DNA of 64,000 nucleotides from Paenibacillus xylanilyticus (GTDB lineage Bacteria; Bacillota; Bacilli; Paenibacillales; Paenibacillaceae). A program made the position numbers and the translations under genes. The DNA is taken from positions 4,653,001 to 4,717,000 of the forward strand of contig NZ_CP044310.1 of NCBI RefSeq assembly GCF_009664365.1, read 5' to 3'. The notes below the pieces were generated by a model, which saw nothing but the letters and a program-made list of their open reading frames with translations, made no database searches and was not told where the DNA came from. Shown in pieces: positions 46,571-54,568 of this stretch; the first letter of the stretch is position 1, and each line of letters begins with the position of its first letter.

Positions 46571-47917
46571 TTACATCGCTGCGGACTTCAGATTATCTTC
46601 CAGTACACGAACCAGTGTACCCTGGCTTTCGTTTACACCCGCTTCGGTCACTTTGACGCGGCACACTTTACCGATCATGTCTGTAGAACCATCAAATACG
46701 AGCTGAATGTAGTTATCGCTATAACCATGCAATTTTCCGCTGCCTTCACGGCCTTTTGCTTCACCTTCCGGAATGACATCCAGAACCTCGCCTACAAACT
46801 TCTGCGCATAAGCAAGCTGCATTTGTTCAGACAGGTCGATCAGTTCATGCACACGAGCATTTTTGACTTCTTCATCCACCTGATCTTCCATCCGGGCTGC
46901 CGGTGTTCCTGTACGCTTGGAGTACGGGAATACGTGCATTTCCGAGAAACCGATTTTTTTCATCAATTCATAACCATTACGGAACATTTCGTCTGTCTCA
47001 CCCGGGAAACCTACGATAACGTCCGTTGTAATAGCCACATCTGGCATTGCTTCGCGGATGCGAAGCATTTTGTTATAAAATTCTTCGGTTGTGTACTTGC
47101 GGCGCATCCGTTTCAATACGGTGTCATCACCCGCTTGCAGCGGGATATGGAAGTGGCGTACCAGCTTGTCCGAACGCTTAATGACATCCAGCATCCGATC
47201 ATCGATCTGGCTCGCTTCAATGGAACTGATACGGATCCGCTCCAGCCCTTCCACTTTATCCAGATCCCATAGCAGATCAGTCAGATCGTAGTTCTCCATA
47301 TCGTCACCATATCCACCCGTGTGAATGCCTGTCAGGACGATTTCCTTATAACCGGCATGTACAAGCTGGTGAGCTTGCTGAACAATGCTGTTTGCTTCCC
47401 GGCTGCGGGAGAGCCCGCGTGACCATGGAATGATGCAGAACGTGCAGAAGTTGTTGCAGCCGTCCTGAATTTTCAGGAATGCACGCGTACGATCCGCGAA
47501 GTCCGGCACGTCCATTTCCTCAAATACACGAGTTTTCATAATGTTCCGCACCGCATTGACTGGCTGACGGGACTCCTGAATTTCGCGAACATAAGGTAAA
47601 ATTTTATCCCGGTCCTGCGTTCCGATGACGAGATCCACTCCAGGAATGTCGAGAATCTCTGCTGGCGAAGTTTGAGCGTAACAGCCCGTAACTGCTACAA
47701 TCGCATCCGGGTTGCGACGAATGGCACGACGGATGATTTGACGACTCTTTTTGTCCCCGGTATTCGTTACCGTACATGTATTAATCAGATATACATCTGC
47801 TGTCTGTTCATCGAAGTCCACTTGATCGTATCCTTCATTTTTGAACAATTGCCAGATCGCCTCTGTATCATAAAAGTTAACTTTGCAGCCCAAGGTGTAA
47901 AACGCCACGGATGGCAT
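46571..47917 (-). CDS. mtaB: tRNA t6A37 methylthiotransferase MtaB
   Basis: 448 aa. UPF0004 N-terminal domain (TLGCKVNFYDTEAIW, with Cys ligands), radical SAM core with CNNFCTFCIIPWSRG, and a C-terminal TRAM domain. It adds methylthio to t6A37 in ANN-decoding tRNAs, forming ms2t6A. It follows rsmE by 2 bp and ends at a terminator. Confidence 0.95.
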   Translation of the reverse strand: MPSVAFYTLGCKVNFYDTEAIWQLFKNEGYDQVDFDEQTADVYLINTCTVTNTGDKKSRQIIRRAIRRNPDAIVAVTGCYAQTSPAEILDIPGVDLVIGTQDRDKILPYVREIQESRQPVNAVRNIMKTRVFEEMDVPDFADRTRAFLKIQDGCNNFCTFCIIPWSRGLSRSREANSIVQQAHQLVHAGYKEIVLTGIHTGGYGDDMENYDLTDLLWDLDKVEGLERIRISSIEASQIDDRMLDVIKRSDKLVRHFHIPLQAGDDTVLKRMRRKYTTEEFYNKMLRIREAMPDVAITTDVIVGFPGETDEMFRNGYELMKKIGFSEMHVFPYSKRTGTPAARMEDQVDEEVKNARVHELIDLSEQMQLAYAQKFVGEVLDVIPEGEAKGREGSGKLHGYSDNYIQLVFDGSTDMIGKVCRVKVTEAGVNESQGTLVRVLEDNLKSAAM

Positions 47918-47919
47918 AA

Positions 47920-48684
47920 TTACATTCCCCCCATTTCTCCGGATTCATATAAAACACAAGTCAGCGCTGCCATCCCTGCGGTCTCGGCACGCAATATTCG
48001 CTTGCCCAGCCCAACGGATACCGCGCCTGCCTGATCGGCTTCCAGCGTTTCTCTCTCGGAGAACCCGCCTTCAGGTCCAACCACAATCAACACGTCTGCA
48101 GCCGCATCAGGTGCGAGCTGTTCAATAAACGGCTTCAGCGCATCGCGCAGCTGCTTGCCGTTCTCCTTTTCATAACAATAACATACCAAACTGTAGCCCT
48201 CAAAAGAAGACAGCAGCCCTTTCCAGGAAAGTGGCTGCTCGACGGATGGAATGCGATTCCGATGACTTTGTTCAGCGGCTTCCTTGGCAATTTTGCGCCA
48301 CCGCTCCAACCGTTTGCCTTCTTTCTTGGCATCATATTGAACAATCGTCCGTTCCGAGAGGAAAGGTACAAAGGCTACCGCTCCGATTTCGGTACATCTC
48401 TGAATAACCGTCTCCATCTTGTCACCCTTCGGCAGGCTCTGGGCCACCGTTACGCGAATACGGGCTTCATGGTCCATTTTCAGAGATTCCACGATATTTG
48501 CCGTTACCTGGCCAGCTTCGATACTCTCAATCTCCACCAAAGCCTCACGACTCTGTCCATCACTGACAATCAGTTTATCTCCAGGCTTGCCACGCATCAC
48601 TTTACCGATATGGCGCGCATCATCTCCCAGAATGACAACAGAATGCTCTGTAAGCTGTTCTGCAGATACAAAATAACGCTGCAT
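47920..48684 (-). CDS. rsmE: 16S rRNA (uracil1498-N3)-methyltransferase
   Basis: 254 aa from ATG 48684, chosen for the AGGTGG ribosome binding site 8 nt upstream and the family start MQRYFV. SPOUT fold: VTVAQSLPKGDKME and the C-terminal knot VVGPEGGFSERE with LGKRILRAETA. It methylates U1498 of 16S rRNA. It is part of the prmA-M50-rsmE-mtaB series. Confidence 0.95.
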   Translation of the reverse strand: MQRYFVSAEQLTEHSVVILGDDARHIGKVMRGKPGDKLIVSDGQSREALVEIESIEAGQVTANIVESLKMDHEARIRVTVAQSLPKGDKMETVIQRCTEIGAVAFVPFLSERTIVQYDAKKEGKRLERWRKIAKEAAEQSHRNRIPSVEQPLSWKGLLSSFEGYSLVCYCYEKENGKQLRDALKPFIEQLAPDAAADVLIVVGPEGGFSERETLEADQAGAVSVGLGKRILRAETAGMAALTCVLYESGEMGGM

Positions 48685-48718
48685 GGGTTTATCCACCTAT
48701 TCTTTCCTGTTATGACTG

Positions 48719-48752
48719 GCATTCACCCTGCCTTGCGGCAGGCGTGAATCCA
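48719..48752. other. Intergenic hairpin between M50 protease gene and rsmE
   Basis: ATTCACCCTGCC pairs with GGCAGGCGTGAAT across a 4-nt loop at 48721-48749. No T-run follows, so it is not a standard terminator; it could stabilise RNA ends. Confidence 0.5.
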
Positions 48753-48822
48753 ATCGCCACAGATGATCATACAACTTTTATGTCCTTCTGACCAGCATTT
48801 CAGTCCAAAAAGACTAGTGATA

Positions 48823-49503
48823 TTATCGATAGAATCCAATGATTCCTTTTGCCAAATTAACATACATATTCTGCGCTAATTCATATAATGGCTGAATTGT
48901 AGCGTTCTGCAGCGGAGGAATAATCAGAATTAAGAGAAAAATAAAAATGGACCATTGTTCAACCCCTTGCAGTTTGCGACTAATCGAAGGTGGCAGTACA
49001 TCTTCAAGAATTCGGTAACCATCCAGTGGTGGCAATGGGATCAGGTTAAAGAGGAACAGGAAAAAGTTCGTCAGATTGAAAATCGAGAAGAACATGGAGA
49101 TCGCCGTGAACAACCGTTCATTCTCAATCCCACCTAACGCTCCTGAACCTACAAGAGATGCATAGATAATGGTTCCCACAATAGCCAAAAGCAAATTGCT
49201 AAGCGGTCCAGCAAACGACACAATAACTCCCATTAATCTAGGCTTATCAAAATTCGCACGATTGACCGGGACAGGCCGTGCCCAACCGAACCCGGCAATC
49301 ACAAGCAGCAGCACACCAAACAAATCAAAGTGAACTGCCGGATTAAGGGTGACCCGACCCAGCAGCTTGGCGGTCGGATCTCCAAATTTATTGGCAAAGT
49401 ATGCATGGGCAAACTCATGTACAGTGAAAGCAATCAGAATCGTCAGCAGGAAAAACGGGAGCTGATCAATGGGATAACGAAAGAACGAATTCAGAAAGTC
49501 CAT
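48823..49503 (-). CDS. Site-2 protease family (M50) membrane metalloprotease
   Basis: 226 aa with about five membrane segments. The zinc motif HEFAHAYF is near residue 29 and the second ligand region is NLIPLPPLDGYRI. It resembles the short YwhC-type M50 family. Substrate unknown. The start lies 3 nt past the prmA stop, within reach of AGAGG, so it is co-transcribed with prmA. Confidence 0.9.
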   Translation of the reverse strand: MDFLNSFFRYPIDQLPFFLLTILIAFTVHEFAHAYFANKFGDPTAKLLGRVTLNPAVHFDLFGVLLLVIAGFGWARPVPVNRANFDKPRLMGVIVSFAGPLSNLLLAIVGTIIYASLVGSGALGGIENERLFTAISMFFSIFNLTNFFLFLFNLIPLPPLDGYRILEDVLPPSISRKLQGVEQWSIFIFLLILIIPPLQNATIQPLYELAQNMYVNLAKGIIGFYR

Positions 49504-49506
49504 TCG

Positions 49507-50472
49507 TTACCTCTTTCTGGCAACATAAGCCAGCCAGTCCTCGTCACGGTGGACCGCACTAATTTCAAAACCGGAAGCAACGAGTGCATCATGCACAACC
49601 TGCTCTTTGTTTTTCCAGATCCCTGAAGCAATATAGACACCGCCTGGTTCCAGTGCATTGTATACATCATCAATAAACAGCATAATAATCTCGGCCAAAA
49701 TATTGGCTACGATCACTTTCACAGGCAGCTGAACACCTAATGCAGGATCTTGGCTTCCAAGAACAGATAGGAGATCACTCTCTTTAACCGTAACTTGCTC
49801 CTCCAGGCCGTTCAGATGCACGTTCTCCTTCGCACTCGATACTGCAACCGGATCAAGATCCAGTGCCAGAACATGCTTTGCACCCAGCTGAATGGCACCG
49901 ATCGCCAAAATACCTGAGCCCGTACCCACATCAATGACTTCCTCGCCGCCCTGAATTACCGTTTCCAGTGTCCGCAAGCATAGGGAGGTTGTCGGATGTG
50001 TACCTGTACCAAAAGCCATACCTGGATCCAGCTCGATGATCTTCTCTTCCGGACTTTCGGGTGTGTAGTCTTCCCATGTCGGTTTGATCGTCAAACGATC
50101 AGATACGCGGACGGGCTTGAAATACTGTTTCCAGGCATTAGCCCAGTCATCTTCATCCACCGTACGAACCTCATACCGGATCTCACCCGCATCAATATCA
50201 AATTCGGAGAGCTGCTTAATTCTCGGGTTAACTTCTGCTTTAAGGGCTTCCATGTCCGTACCTTCCGAGAAATACCCTTTAATCACAGCCAAACCTTCCG
50301 GAATATCATTCAAAGGCAGCTCATACCACTGGCCATAAGACGTATCACGTTCTTTATTTAATGTGCCAGATTCTTCGATCGAGACCCCTCCAGCACCTGC
50401 TTCATGCAAAAAATTCGAGATCATTTCCACAGCTTCTTCTGTGGTATGTATTGTTAGTTCATGCCATAACAT
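49507..50472 (-). CDS. prmA: Ribosomal protein L11 methyltransferase
   Basis: 321 aa from ATG 50472, where MLWHELTIHTTEEAVEM begins as in PrmA. SAM motif I is VIDVGTGSGILAIGAIQ; LDPGMAFGTGTHPTT and VIVANILAEII are diagnostic. It methylates ribosomal protein L11 at several positions. The ribosome binding site GGAGG is 11 nt away. In Bacillus it follows dnaJ; here an IS and a few hypothetical genes separate them. Confidence 0.96.
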   Translation of the reverse strand: MLWHELTIHTTEEAVEMISNFLHEAGAGGVSIEESGTLNKERDTSYGQWYELPLNDIPEGLAVIKGYFSEGTDMEALKAEVNPRIKQLSEFDIDAGEIRYEVRTVDEDDWANAWKQYFKPVRVSDRLTIKPTWEDYTPESPEEKIIELDPGMAFGTGTHPTTSLCLRTLETVIQGGEEVIDVGTGSGILAIGAIQLGAKHVLALDLDPVAVSSAKENVHLNGLEEQVTVKESDLLSVLGSQDPALGVQLPVKVIVANILAEIIMLFIDDVYNALEPGGVYIASGIWKNKEQVVHDALVASGFEISAVHRDEDWLAYVARKR

Positions 50473-50562
50473 ACTTGATTTTTCCTCCTCATTTTTCAAA
50501 CATCCCAATCATTGTACTACACAAGGGAGCAGGAGCACAAAACCGTTCCTGAGATTTAAAGC

Positions 50563-50605
50563 AAAAAACAGGACATCCGCAGCTACCTGCTCGGATATCC
50601 TGTTT
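50563..50605 (-). terminator. Terminator after the 130-aa hypothetical gene
   Basis: AAACAGGATATCCG and CGGATGTCCTGTTT pair around a 12-nt loop and are followed by a T-run on the minus strand. Confidence 0.8.
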
Positions 50606-50632
50606 CGAATTGTGCCCAAAAAGGGGGAACCC

Positions 50633-51025
50633 TCAGCAAAAACGCCCACCATTCTGGGTAATCATCTCTGCCGCCTGAGGAAGATAGTCGCTTGGTATTG
50701 AAACGGTCAGTAGGATTTCTTGTCCGGAAGGAACGAATGCACGTTGTTCTGTCATATCCATGACTTCGCCATTGGACAACATCTCAGGTTCATCACTGAT
50801 GAGTGCAAGCACATTCAGTTCGCCACTGAATCCACCTGTTATAGCTGTAGGTGCTTCATCCGTACGCTCCTGCGGTTCTGTGTTTCTGGCAAGCGATTCG
50901 CTCGCAAGGCTCTCGATGCTTAACTGATTCGGATGCAGCAATGCCAGAGCCCTTCGTGCAGATTCGGCTTCAGACCAGCTGGTGAATACCGCCTCGATGG
51001 TTACAGCCGAGCGTTCTTCATTCAT
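50633..51025 (-). CDS. Hypothetical protein, paralogue of the 51242-51610 gene
   Basis: 130 aa from ATG 51025, chosen because it overlaps the stop of the upstream 59-aa gene (ATGAATGA) and has GGGAG 4 nt upstream; a GTG at 51061 is possible. It opens with a beta/alpha pattern ending in LSIESL and closes with SGQEILLTVSIPSDYLPQAA, as does the protein at 51242-51610. A disordered middle separates the two. I cannot assign a function. Confidence 0.75.
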   Translation of the reverse strand: MNEERSAVTIEAVFTSWSEAESARRALALLHPNQLSIESLASESLARNTEPQERTDEAPTAITGGFSGELNVLALISDEPEMLSNGEVMDMTEQRAFVPSGQEILLTVSIPSDYLPQAAEMITQNGGRFC

Positions 51026-51197
51026 GAAGCTCCCGTCCCTGACGACGATCAGCCGCTTCACTGCGCCGGATTGCCTCTACGTCATCATGGTCCGCAACCT
51101 CAGCACTGAATTCCACATCTTCGTTTTTAGCGGATTGCATCCGTTTCATCTTTTCCGTTTTTGTTAAAATCTTGCCTGGGCGTTCGTGTTCAGCCAT
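51018..51197 (-). CDS. YfhD-like small hydrophilic protein
   Basis: 59 aa, not in a long frame and easy to miss. ATG at 51197 follows GGGAGGAT; the product is MAEHERPGKILTKTEKMKRM and then QSAKNEDVEFSAEVADHDDV, EAIRRSEAADRRQGRELHE. The segment NEDVEFSAEVAD..DVEAIRRSEAADRRQ resembles the YfhD family of small spore/stress proteins. It overlaps the next gene by 8 bp, which suggests translational coupling. Confidence 0.75.
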   Translation of the reverse strand: MAEHERPGKILTKTEKMKRMQSAKNEDVEFSAEVADHDDVEAIRRSEAADRRQGRELHE

Positions 51198-51241
51198 CGT
51201 TATAATCCTCCCTCAGAATAAGTAATTTCGTCCGCTTATTT

Positions 51242-51610
51242 CTAGATCATTCCACCAGCTTGTTCAATAATGGATAACGCTCGGTGATGAACCGCTTCGT
51301 CAACCACAACGGTTAACAATACATCTCTGCCGGTAGGACCTTCTTGTCCACCATCACTCATGCCACTTGAAGAGGGATCTGCTGCGGCCATGATTCCCGC
51401 TGTTGCATTCGTACCAAGCGAACCAGGCACCCATGATGAGAAGCTGCCGGAAACGCCTGGAGTATAGGAAGCGCCACTGGGTCCAACACCTGCGTAACGG
51501 CTAAAACGATTAATGGACAGGTCTTCCACGCGCAAGGCTTCCAACTTTTTGGCTGCCCCCTCGGCCTGCTCCGGACTATGAAAATAGGCCAAAATGTTTT
51601 TTTCGGTCAT
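51242..51610 (-). CDS. Hypothetical protein, paralogue of the 50633-51025 gene
   Basis: 122 aa from ATG 51610 (AGGTG upstream). N-terminal segment NILAYFHSPEQAEGAAKKLE and LSINRF, C-terminal TGRDVLLTVVVDEAVHHRAL. The Gly/Ser-rich middle is low complexity. The two ends align with the protein at 50633-51025, so the genes are duplicates. The fold could resemble YflT-type stress proteins, but I do not claim this. It is next to the IS. Confidence 0.75.
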   Translation of the reverse strand: MTEKNILAYFHSPEQAEGAAKKLEALRVEDLSINRFSRYAGVGPSGASYTPGVSGSFSSWVPGSLGTNATAGIMAAADPSSSGMSDGGQEGPTGRDVLLTVVVDEAVHHRALSIIEQAGGMI

Positions 51611-51787
51611 TCGGTTCACCTGCTTCCCAAGATTGCGCATACAGTTATGCATGATCGTTCTCGCCTTGCTATCTTTCCGCAGTATTGCTCATATTATGCA
51701 GGAATCTCCCATATGGGGCACTTATATGGGTAGCTAATGTCATGTAAAGAAGCAGCAGCAATCAAGCTTGAATCTTATGTATATGGA

Positions 51788-51813
51788 AAAAGGACACCAC
51801 GGCATTAATAAAA
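51788..51813 (-). terminator. Right half of the split dnaJ terminator stem
   Basis: AAAAGGACACCACGGC at the start of this 26-bp arm is the complement of the arm at 53264-53289. Together they form a terminator stem, and the minus strand continues TCCTTTTTCC after this arm. The IS lies between the two arms. Confidence 0.6.
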
Positions 51814-51844
51814 TGTACCCCTTGTCAAGGACAATTAAAAAAGG

Positions 51845-52714
51845 TTAGGCTACTTCAAGCTGCTGTCTGTATCGTACAGGCGGCAGCTTGTTTAAGTTCC
51901 ATTGACCTCGATAATAATTGTAATAGATCATGTAACTCTTCACTTCTTGCTTAACCTCCTCCAGGGTCATACATGTTTTGAAATTTGTTTCATCTTTAAA
52001 ATGCCCAAAGAAGGATTCTTGTGGAGCGTTATCCCAACAGTTTCCTCGGCGTGACATGGATTGTTTTAACCCCATTTGTTTCACAAGCTTTTGAAACTTG
52101 GGGTTTGTATAGTGGAATCCTTGATCCGAATGAATCAATGCATCCGAAGTGAGATGCCGATGCTTTTGGAGTTGTTTCAACGTCTCCATCGCAATGTCCA
52201 ATCCAAGGGAAGCAGAGACTTCATAGGCTAATATTTCATTCGTTTCAGCATCTTTAATCGTTGATAGATAGGCCCGTTTACTTATCCCATAAGTTAAGTA
52301 TGTGATGTCCGTTAAGAGAACTTTGCCTGCAATCCCTGGCTTAAACGCTCGCTTTAACGTGTTGGGACAGGTTCGATGCTCTTGGGTCGCTTTAGCCATA
52401 CGACGTGTGGGATTTGCTTTTCGAATCGGACAAACGATGTTGTACTTTTGCATGATCCGACGGATTCGCTTGAGATTGTATACGACGCCATACTGAAGTG
52501 CGAGCGTCATTTTGATTTGACGGGCGCCTTTGTTCCTCCTACGGTAATGGTAGGCTTTCAGGATGATCGCTTTCATCTTCTGATCATTCTGTTCCTGCTT
52601 TTGACGATGTAATCTGGCATCTTCACTACAATAGTGGTAATAGCCTGAACGTGAAACGCCAGCAATAGCACAAAGAACATGCACCTTGCGTTGGAAAGAG
52701 TATGTATGCAACAT
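51845..52714 (-). CDS. IS3-family transposase OrfB (DDE)
   Basis: 289 aa from the first ATG, but the frame is open further upstream to the frameshift site, and the active form is expected as an OrfAB fusion. The integrase core has the DDE set: Asp in LLTDITYLTYG, Asp in LIHSDQGFHYT and Glu in NAPQESFFGHFKDE. HTH_21-like N-terminal part (IAGVSRSGYY). No inactivating change is visible, so the element may be functional. Confidence 0.93.
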   Translation of the reverse strand: MLHTYSFQRKVHVLCAIAGVSRSGYYHYCSEDARLHRQKQEQNDQKMKAIILKAYHYRRRNKGARQIKMTLALQYGVVYNLKRIRRIMQKYNIVCPIRKANPTRRMAKATQEHRTCPNTLKRAFKPGIAGKVLLTDITYLTYGISKRAYLSTIKDAETNEILAYEVSASLGLDIAMETLKQLQKHRHLTSDALIHSDQGFHYTNPKFQKLVKQMGLKQSMSRRGNCWDNAPQESFFGHFKDETNFKTCMTLEEVKQEVKSYMIYYNYYRGQWNLNKLPPVRYRQQLEVA

Positions 52715-52722
52715 CTCTTGAA

Positions 52723-53172
52723 TCAGTTTAAATTTTTGTCGCGTACTGAGTTGGATTTTTTTCTTCTCATCTGCCTTTCGAGTTGATCGAGCTTTTTTAA
52801 GAATTCATTCTCCGCTTCAAGCCATTTCATTTTCGCTTCCAAACGGGCATATTTTTCTTCAAGACTTAATTCACGGGTCAGAGAACGTTCTGAGGCGTGT
52901 TTTCTACCATCCGTTAATCCAGCAGATCCTTGTTCCTGAAATGCCGTACGCCATCGATTGGAAGCCTTTCGAATCCGGGTTGCACCCAAAACGTCAATGG
53001 GAAATCCTGCTTCCTGAAAGATCTCACTAGGAAGCATACCTTGACTGTGTTCTTGAATAAATCGTTCTTTGAACGCATCCGTATACGTAATGGCTTTAGC
53101 GCTAACATTTTTCACATAAGGATTTCTTCTCAACTGATCTTGCTCTTGCGTTGTAAAGTGTTTTTTTGACAT
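52723..53172 (-). CDS. IS3-family OrfA (HTH) protein
   Basis: 149 aa from ATG 53172 (GGTGG 8 nt upstream). An HTH-like region (ITYTDAFKERFIQEHSQGM, LPSEIFQEAGFPIDVLGATR) is followed by a leucine-zipper-like coiled coil near the C-terminus (LEAKMKWLEAENEFLKKLDQL). It recognises the IS ends. Near its end lies a slippery heptamer for -1 frameshifting into OrfB. Confidence 0.9.
   Translation of the reverse strand: MSKKHFTTQEQDQLRRNPYVKNVSAKAITYTDAFKERFIQEHSQGMLPSEIFQEAGFPIDVLGATRIRKASNRWRTAFQEQGSAGLTDGRKHASERSLTRELSLEEKYARLEAKMKWLEAENEFLKKLDQLERQMRRKKSNSVRDKNLN
52756..52762 (-). other. Programmed -1 frameshift site A_AAA_AAA
   Basis: Seven A in the phase AGA AGA AAA AAA TCC of orfA. A -1 shift continues as IQLSTRQKFKLIQEM into OrfB, which is the usual IS3 arrangement. 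Confidence 0.85.
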
Positions 53173-53263
53173 TTGCTTGACCACCGCTCGTTTTTTATTC
53201 ATTGTACACAAAAAAAGACCCTACAAGATGACCTTTTTTAAAGTGTCTATCTTATAGGGTACA

Positions 53264-53289
53264 GTTTATAATCGCTGTAGTGTCCTTTT
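53264..53289 (-). terminator. Left half of the split dnaJ terminator stem
   Basis: The minus strand reads AAAAGGACACTACAGC..., the arm first transcribed after dnaJ. It pairs with the arm at 51788-51813; 20 of 26 positions match. See the finding. Confidence 0.6.
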
Positions 53290-53311
53290 ACATATGTTAT
53301 AGGGTTGATGC

Positions 53312-54433
53312 TCAGTCTCCGCGGAAAGCCCGTTTCACCCGGTCAAAGAAGGATTGTTCATGTTCATGGGTTTGCTCTCCATCCAGTGCAGCGATTTGAC
53401 GAAGCAGATCTTTCTGCTCATCATTCAGCTTGCTTGGTGTAACCACAACCACTTTTACATGTTGATCCCCTTGGCCCATGCCGCGCAGGCGCGGAACCCC
53501 TTTGCCTTTAAGACGGAAATACGTTCCGGTTTGTGTACCCGCTGGAATTTTCAACTTCACTTTTTCAGTCAACGTTGGAATCTCAATCTCGTCACCCAAT
53601 GCCGCCTGAGCAAATGTAAGCGGAATTTCACAGTAGATATCATCGCCTTCACGCTCAAAGAAATCATGTGATTTCACACGAATGACGATATACAGGTCTC
53701 CTGCTGGTCCACCTCGCAGACCACCTTCACCTTCACCAGTCATGCGCAGTTGAGCACCGTCATCCACACCCGCTGGGATGCGAACGTGAATTTTGCGCTG
53801 CTTGCGGACTTTACCGCTGCCGCTGCATGTTGTACATTTTTCTTCAATGATTTGACCTGAACCATTACAGTTCGAGCAAGCACGACGATTGACCATGCGG
53901 CCAAATGGTGTATTTTGCACGACTTCCTGTTGGCCGCTACCTTGGCAGACCGAACAAGTCTTCGGCTTCGTACCCGGTTTGGCACCTGAACCATGACATG
54001 TATCACAGCTTTCGGTACGCGGAATGGTAATGTCGGTCTCTTTGCCGAACACCGCTTCCTTGAATTCGATGGTCATGGTGTACTGCAGATCATTTCCCCG
54101 CTGCGGAGCATTCGGATCACGTCGTCCGCCGCCACCGCCAAAGAACATATCGAAGATGTCGCCAAATCCGCCGCCGCCGAAATCACCGCCACCGCCGAAT
54201 CCACCCTGATTCGGATCGATATGACCATACTGATCATACTGAGCCCGCTTCTGGCTGTCGCTGACTACATCATAAGCTTCTTTTACTTCCTTAAACTTGG
54301 CTTCCGCATCTGCTGCCTTGTTTACGTCAGGGTGATACTGACGGGCAAGCTTACGGTAGGCCTTTTTGATTTCCTCGTCGCTTGCATTTTTGCCAACGCC
54401 GAGTACCTCATAATAATCTCGTTTTTCAGCCAC
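53312..54433 (-). CDS. dnaJ: Chaperone protein DnaJ
   Basis: 373 aa. J domain with HPD (YHPDVNKAAD), Gly/Phe-rich linker (GGFGGGGDFGGGGFGDIFDMFF), four zinc motifs CDTCHGSG, CSVCQGSG, CSNCNGSG, CTTCSGSG, and the C-terminal substrate domain. It activates DnaK ATPase and delivers substrate. Last gene of the hrcA-grpE-dnaK-dnaJ order. Confidence 0.98.
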   Translation of the reverse strand: MAEKRDYYEVLGVGKNASDEEIKKAYRKLARQYHPDVNKAADAEAKFKEVKEAYDVVSDSQKRAQYDQYGHIDPNQGGFGGGGDFGGGGFGDIFDMFFGGGGGRRDPNAPQRGNDLQYTMTIEFKEAVFGKETDITIPRTESCDTCHGSGAKPGTKPKTCSVCQGSGQQEVVQNTPFGRMVNRRACSNCNGSGQIIEEKCTTCSGSGKVRKQRKIHVRIPAGVDDGAQLRMTGEGEGGLRGGPAGDLYIVIRVKSHDFFEREGDDIYCEIPLTFAQAALGDEIEIPTLTEKVKLKIPAGTQTGTYFRLKGKGVPRLRGMGQGDQHVKVVVVTPSKLNDEQKDLLRQIAALDGEQTHEHEQSFFDRVKRAFRGD

Positions 54434-54473
54434 TCTTCCACCCCCATAACATTCACCTTATCGCACATCGTGA

Positions 54474-54517
54474 CAAAAGGAAAGTCAAAGCACGGAAGAC
54501 CCGGCTATGACTTTCCC
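54474..54517 (-). terminator. Hairpin between dnaK and dnaJ
   Basis: GGAAAGTCA and TGACTTTCC pair around a 20-nt loop (54516-54479) and are followed by TTTTG. It may reduce dnaJ relative to dnaK transcription. Confidence 0.65.
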
Positions 54518-54568
54518 CTCGATCCGAACGTCACCGATGATTAATCCACGTAAATTCGTGAATTCATT

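Larger units (their letters stand above)
51814..53263 (-). mobile_element. IS3-family (IS150-like) insertion sequence
   Basis: 1450 bp. The ends are imperfect inverted repeats: TGTACCCCTTGTCAAGGACA at the left and TGTACCCTATAAGATAGACA at the right (read inward), both followed by TT(A/T)AAAAAAGGT. It carries OrfA and OrfB on the minus strand joined by a frameshift signal. No obvious target duplication: the immediate flanks are AAA and GTT. It sits 49 bp past dnaJ, inside a terminator palindrome. Confidence 0.92.

Noticed and set aside
52714..52762. Frameshift mutation in the transposase
   Set aside because: The slippery heptamer and phase fit a programmed -1 shift, so the element should not be called a pseudogene on this ground.
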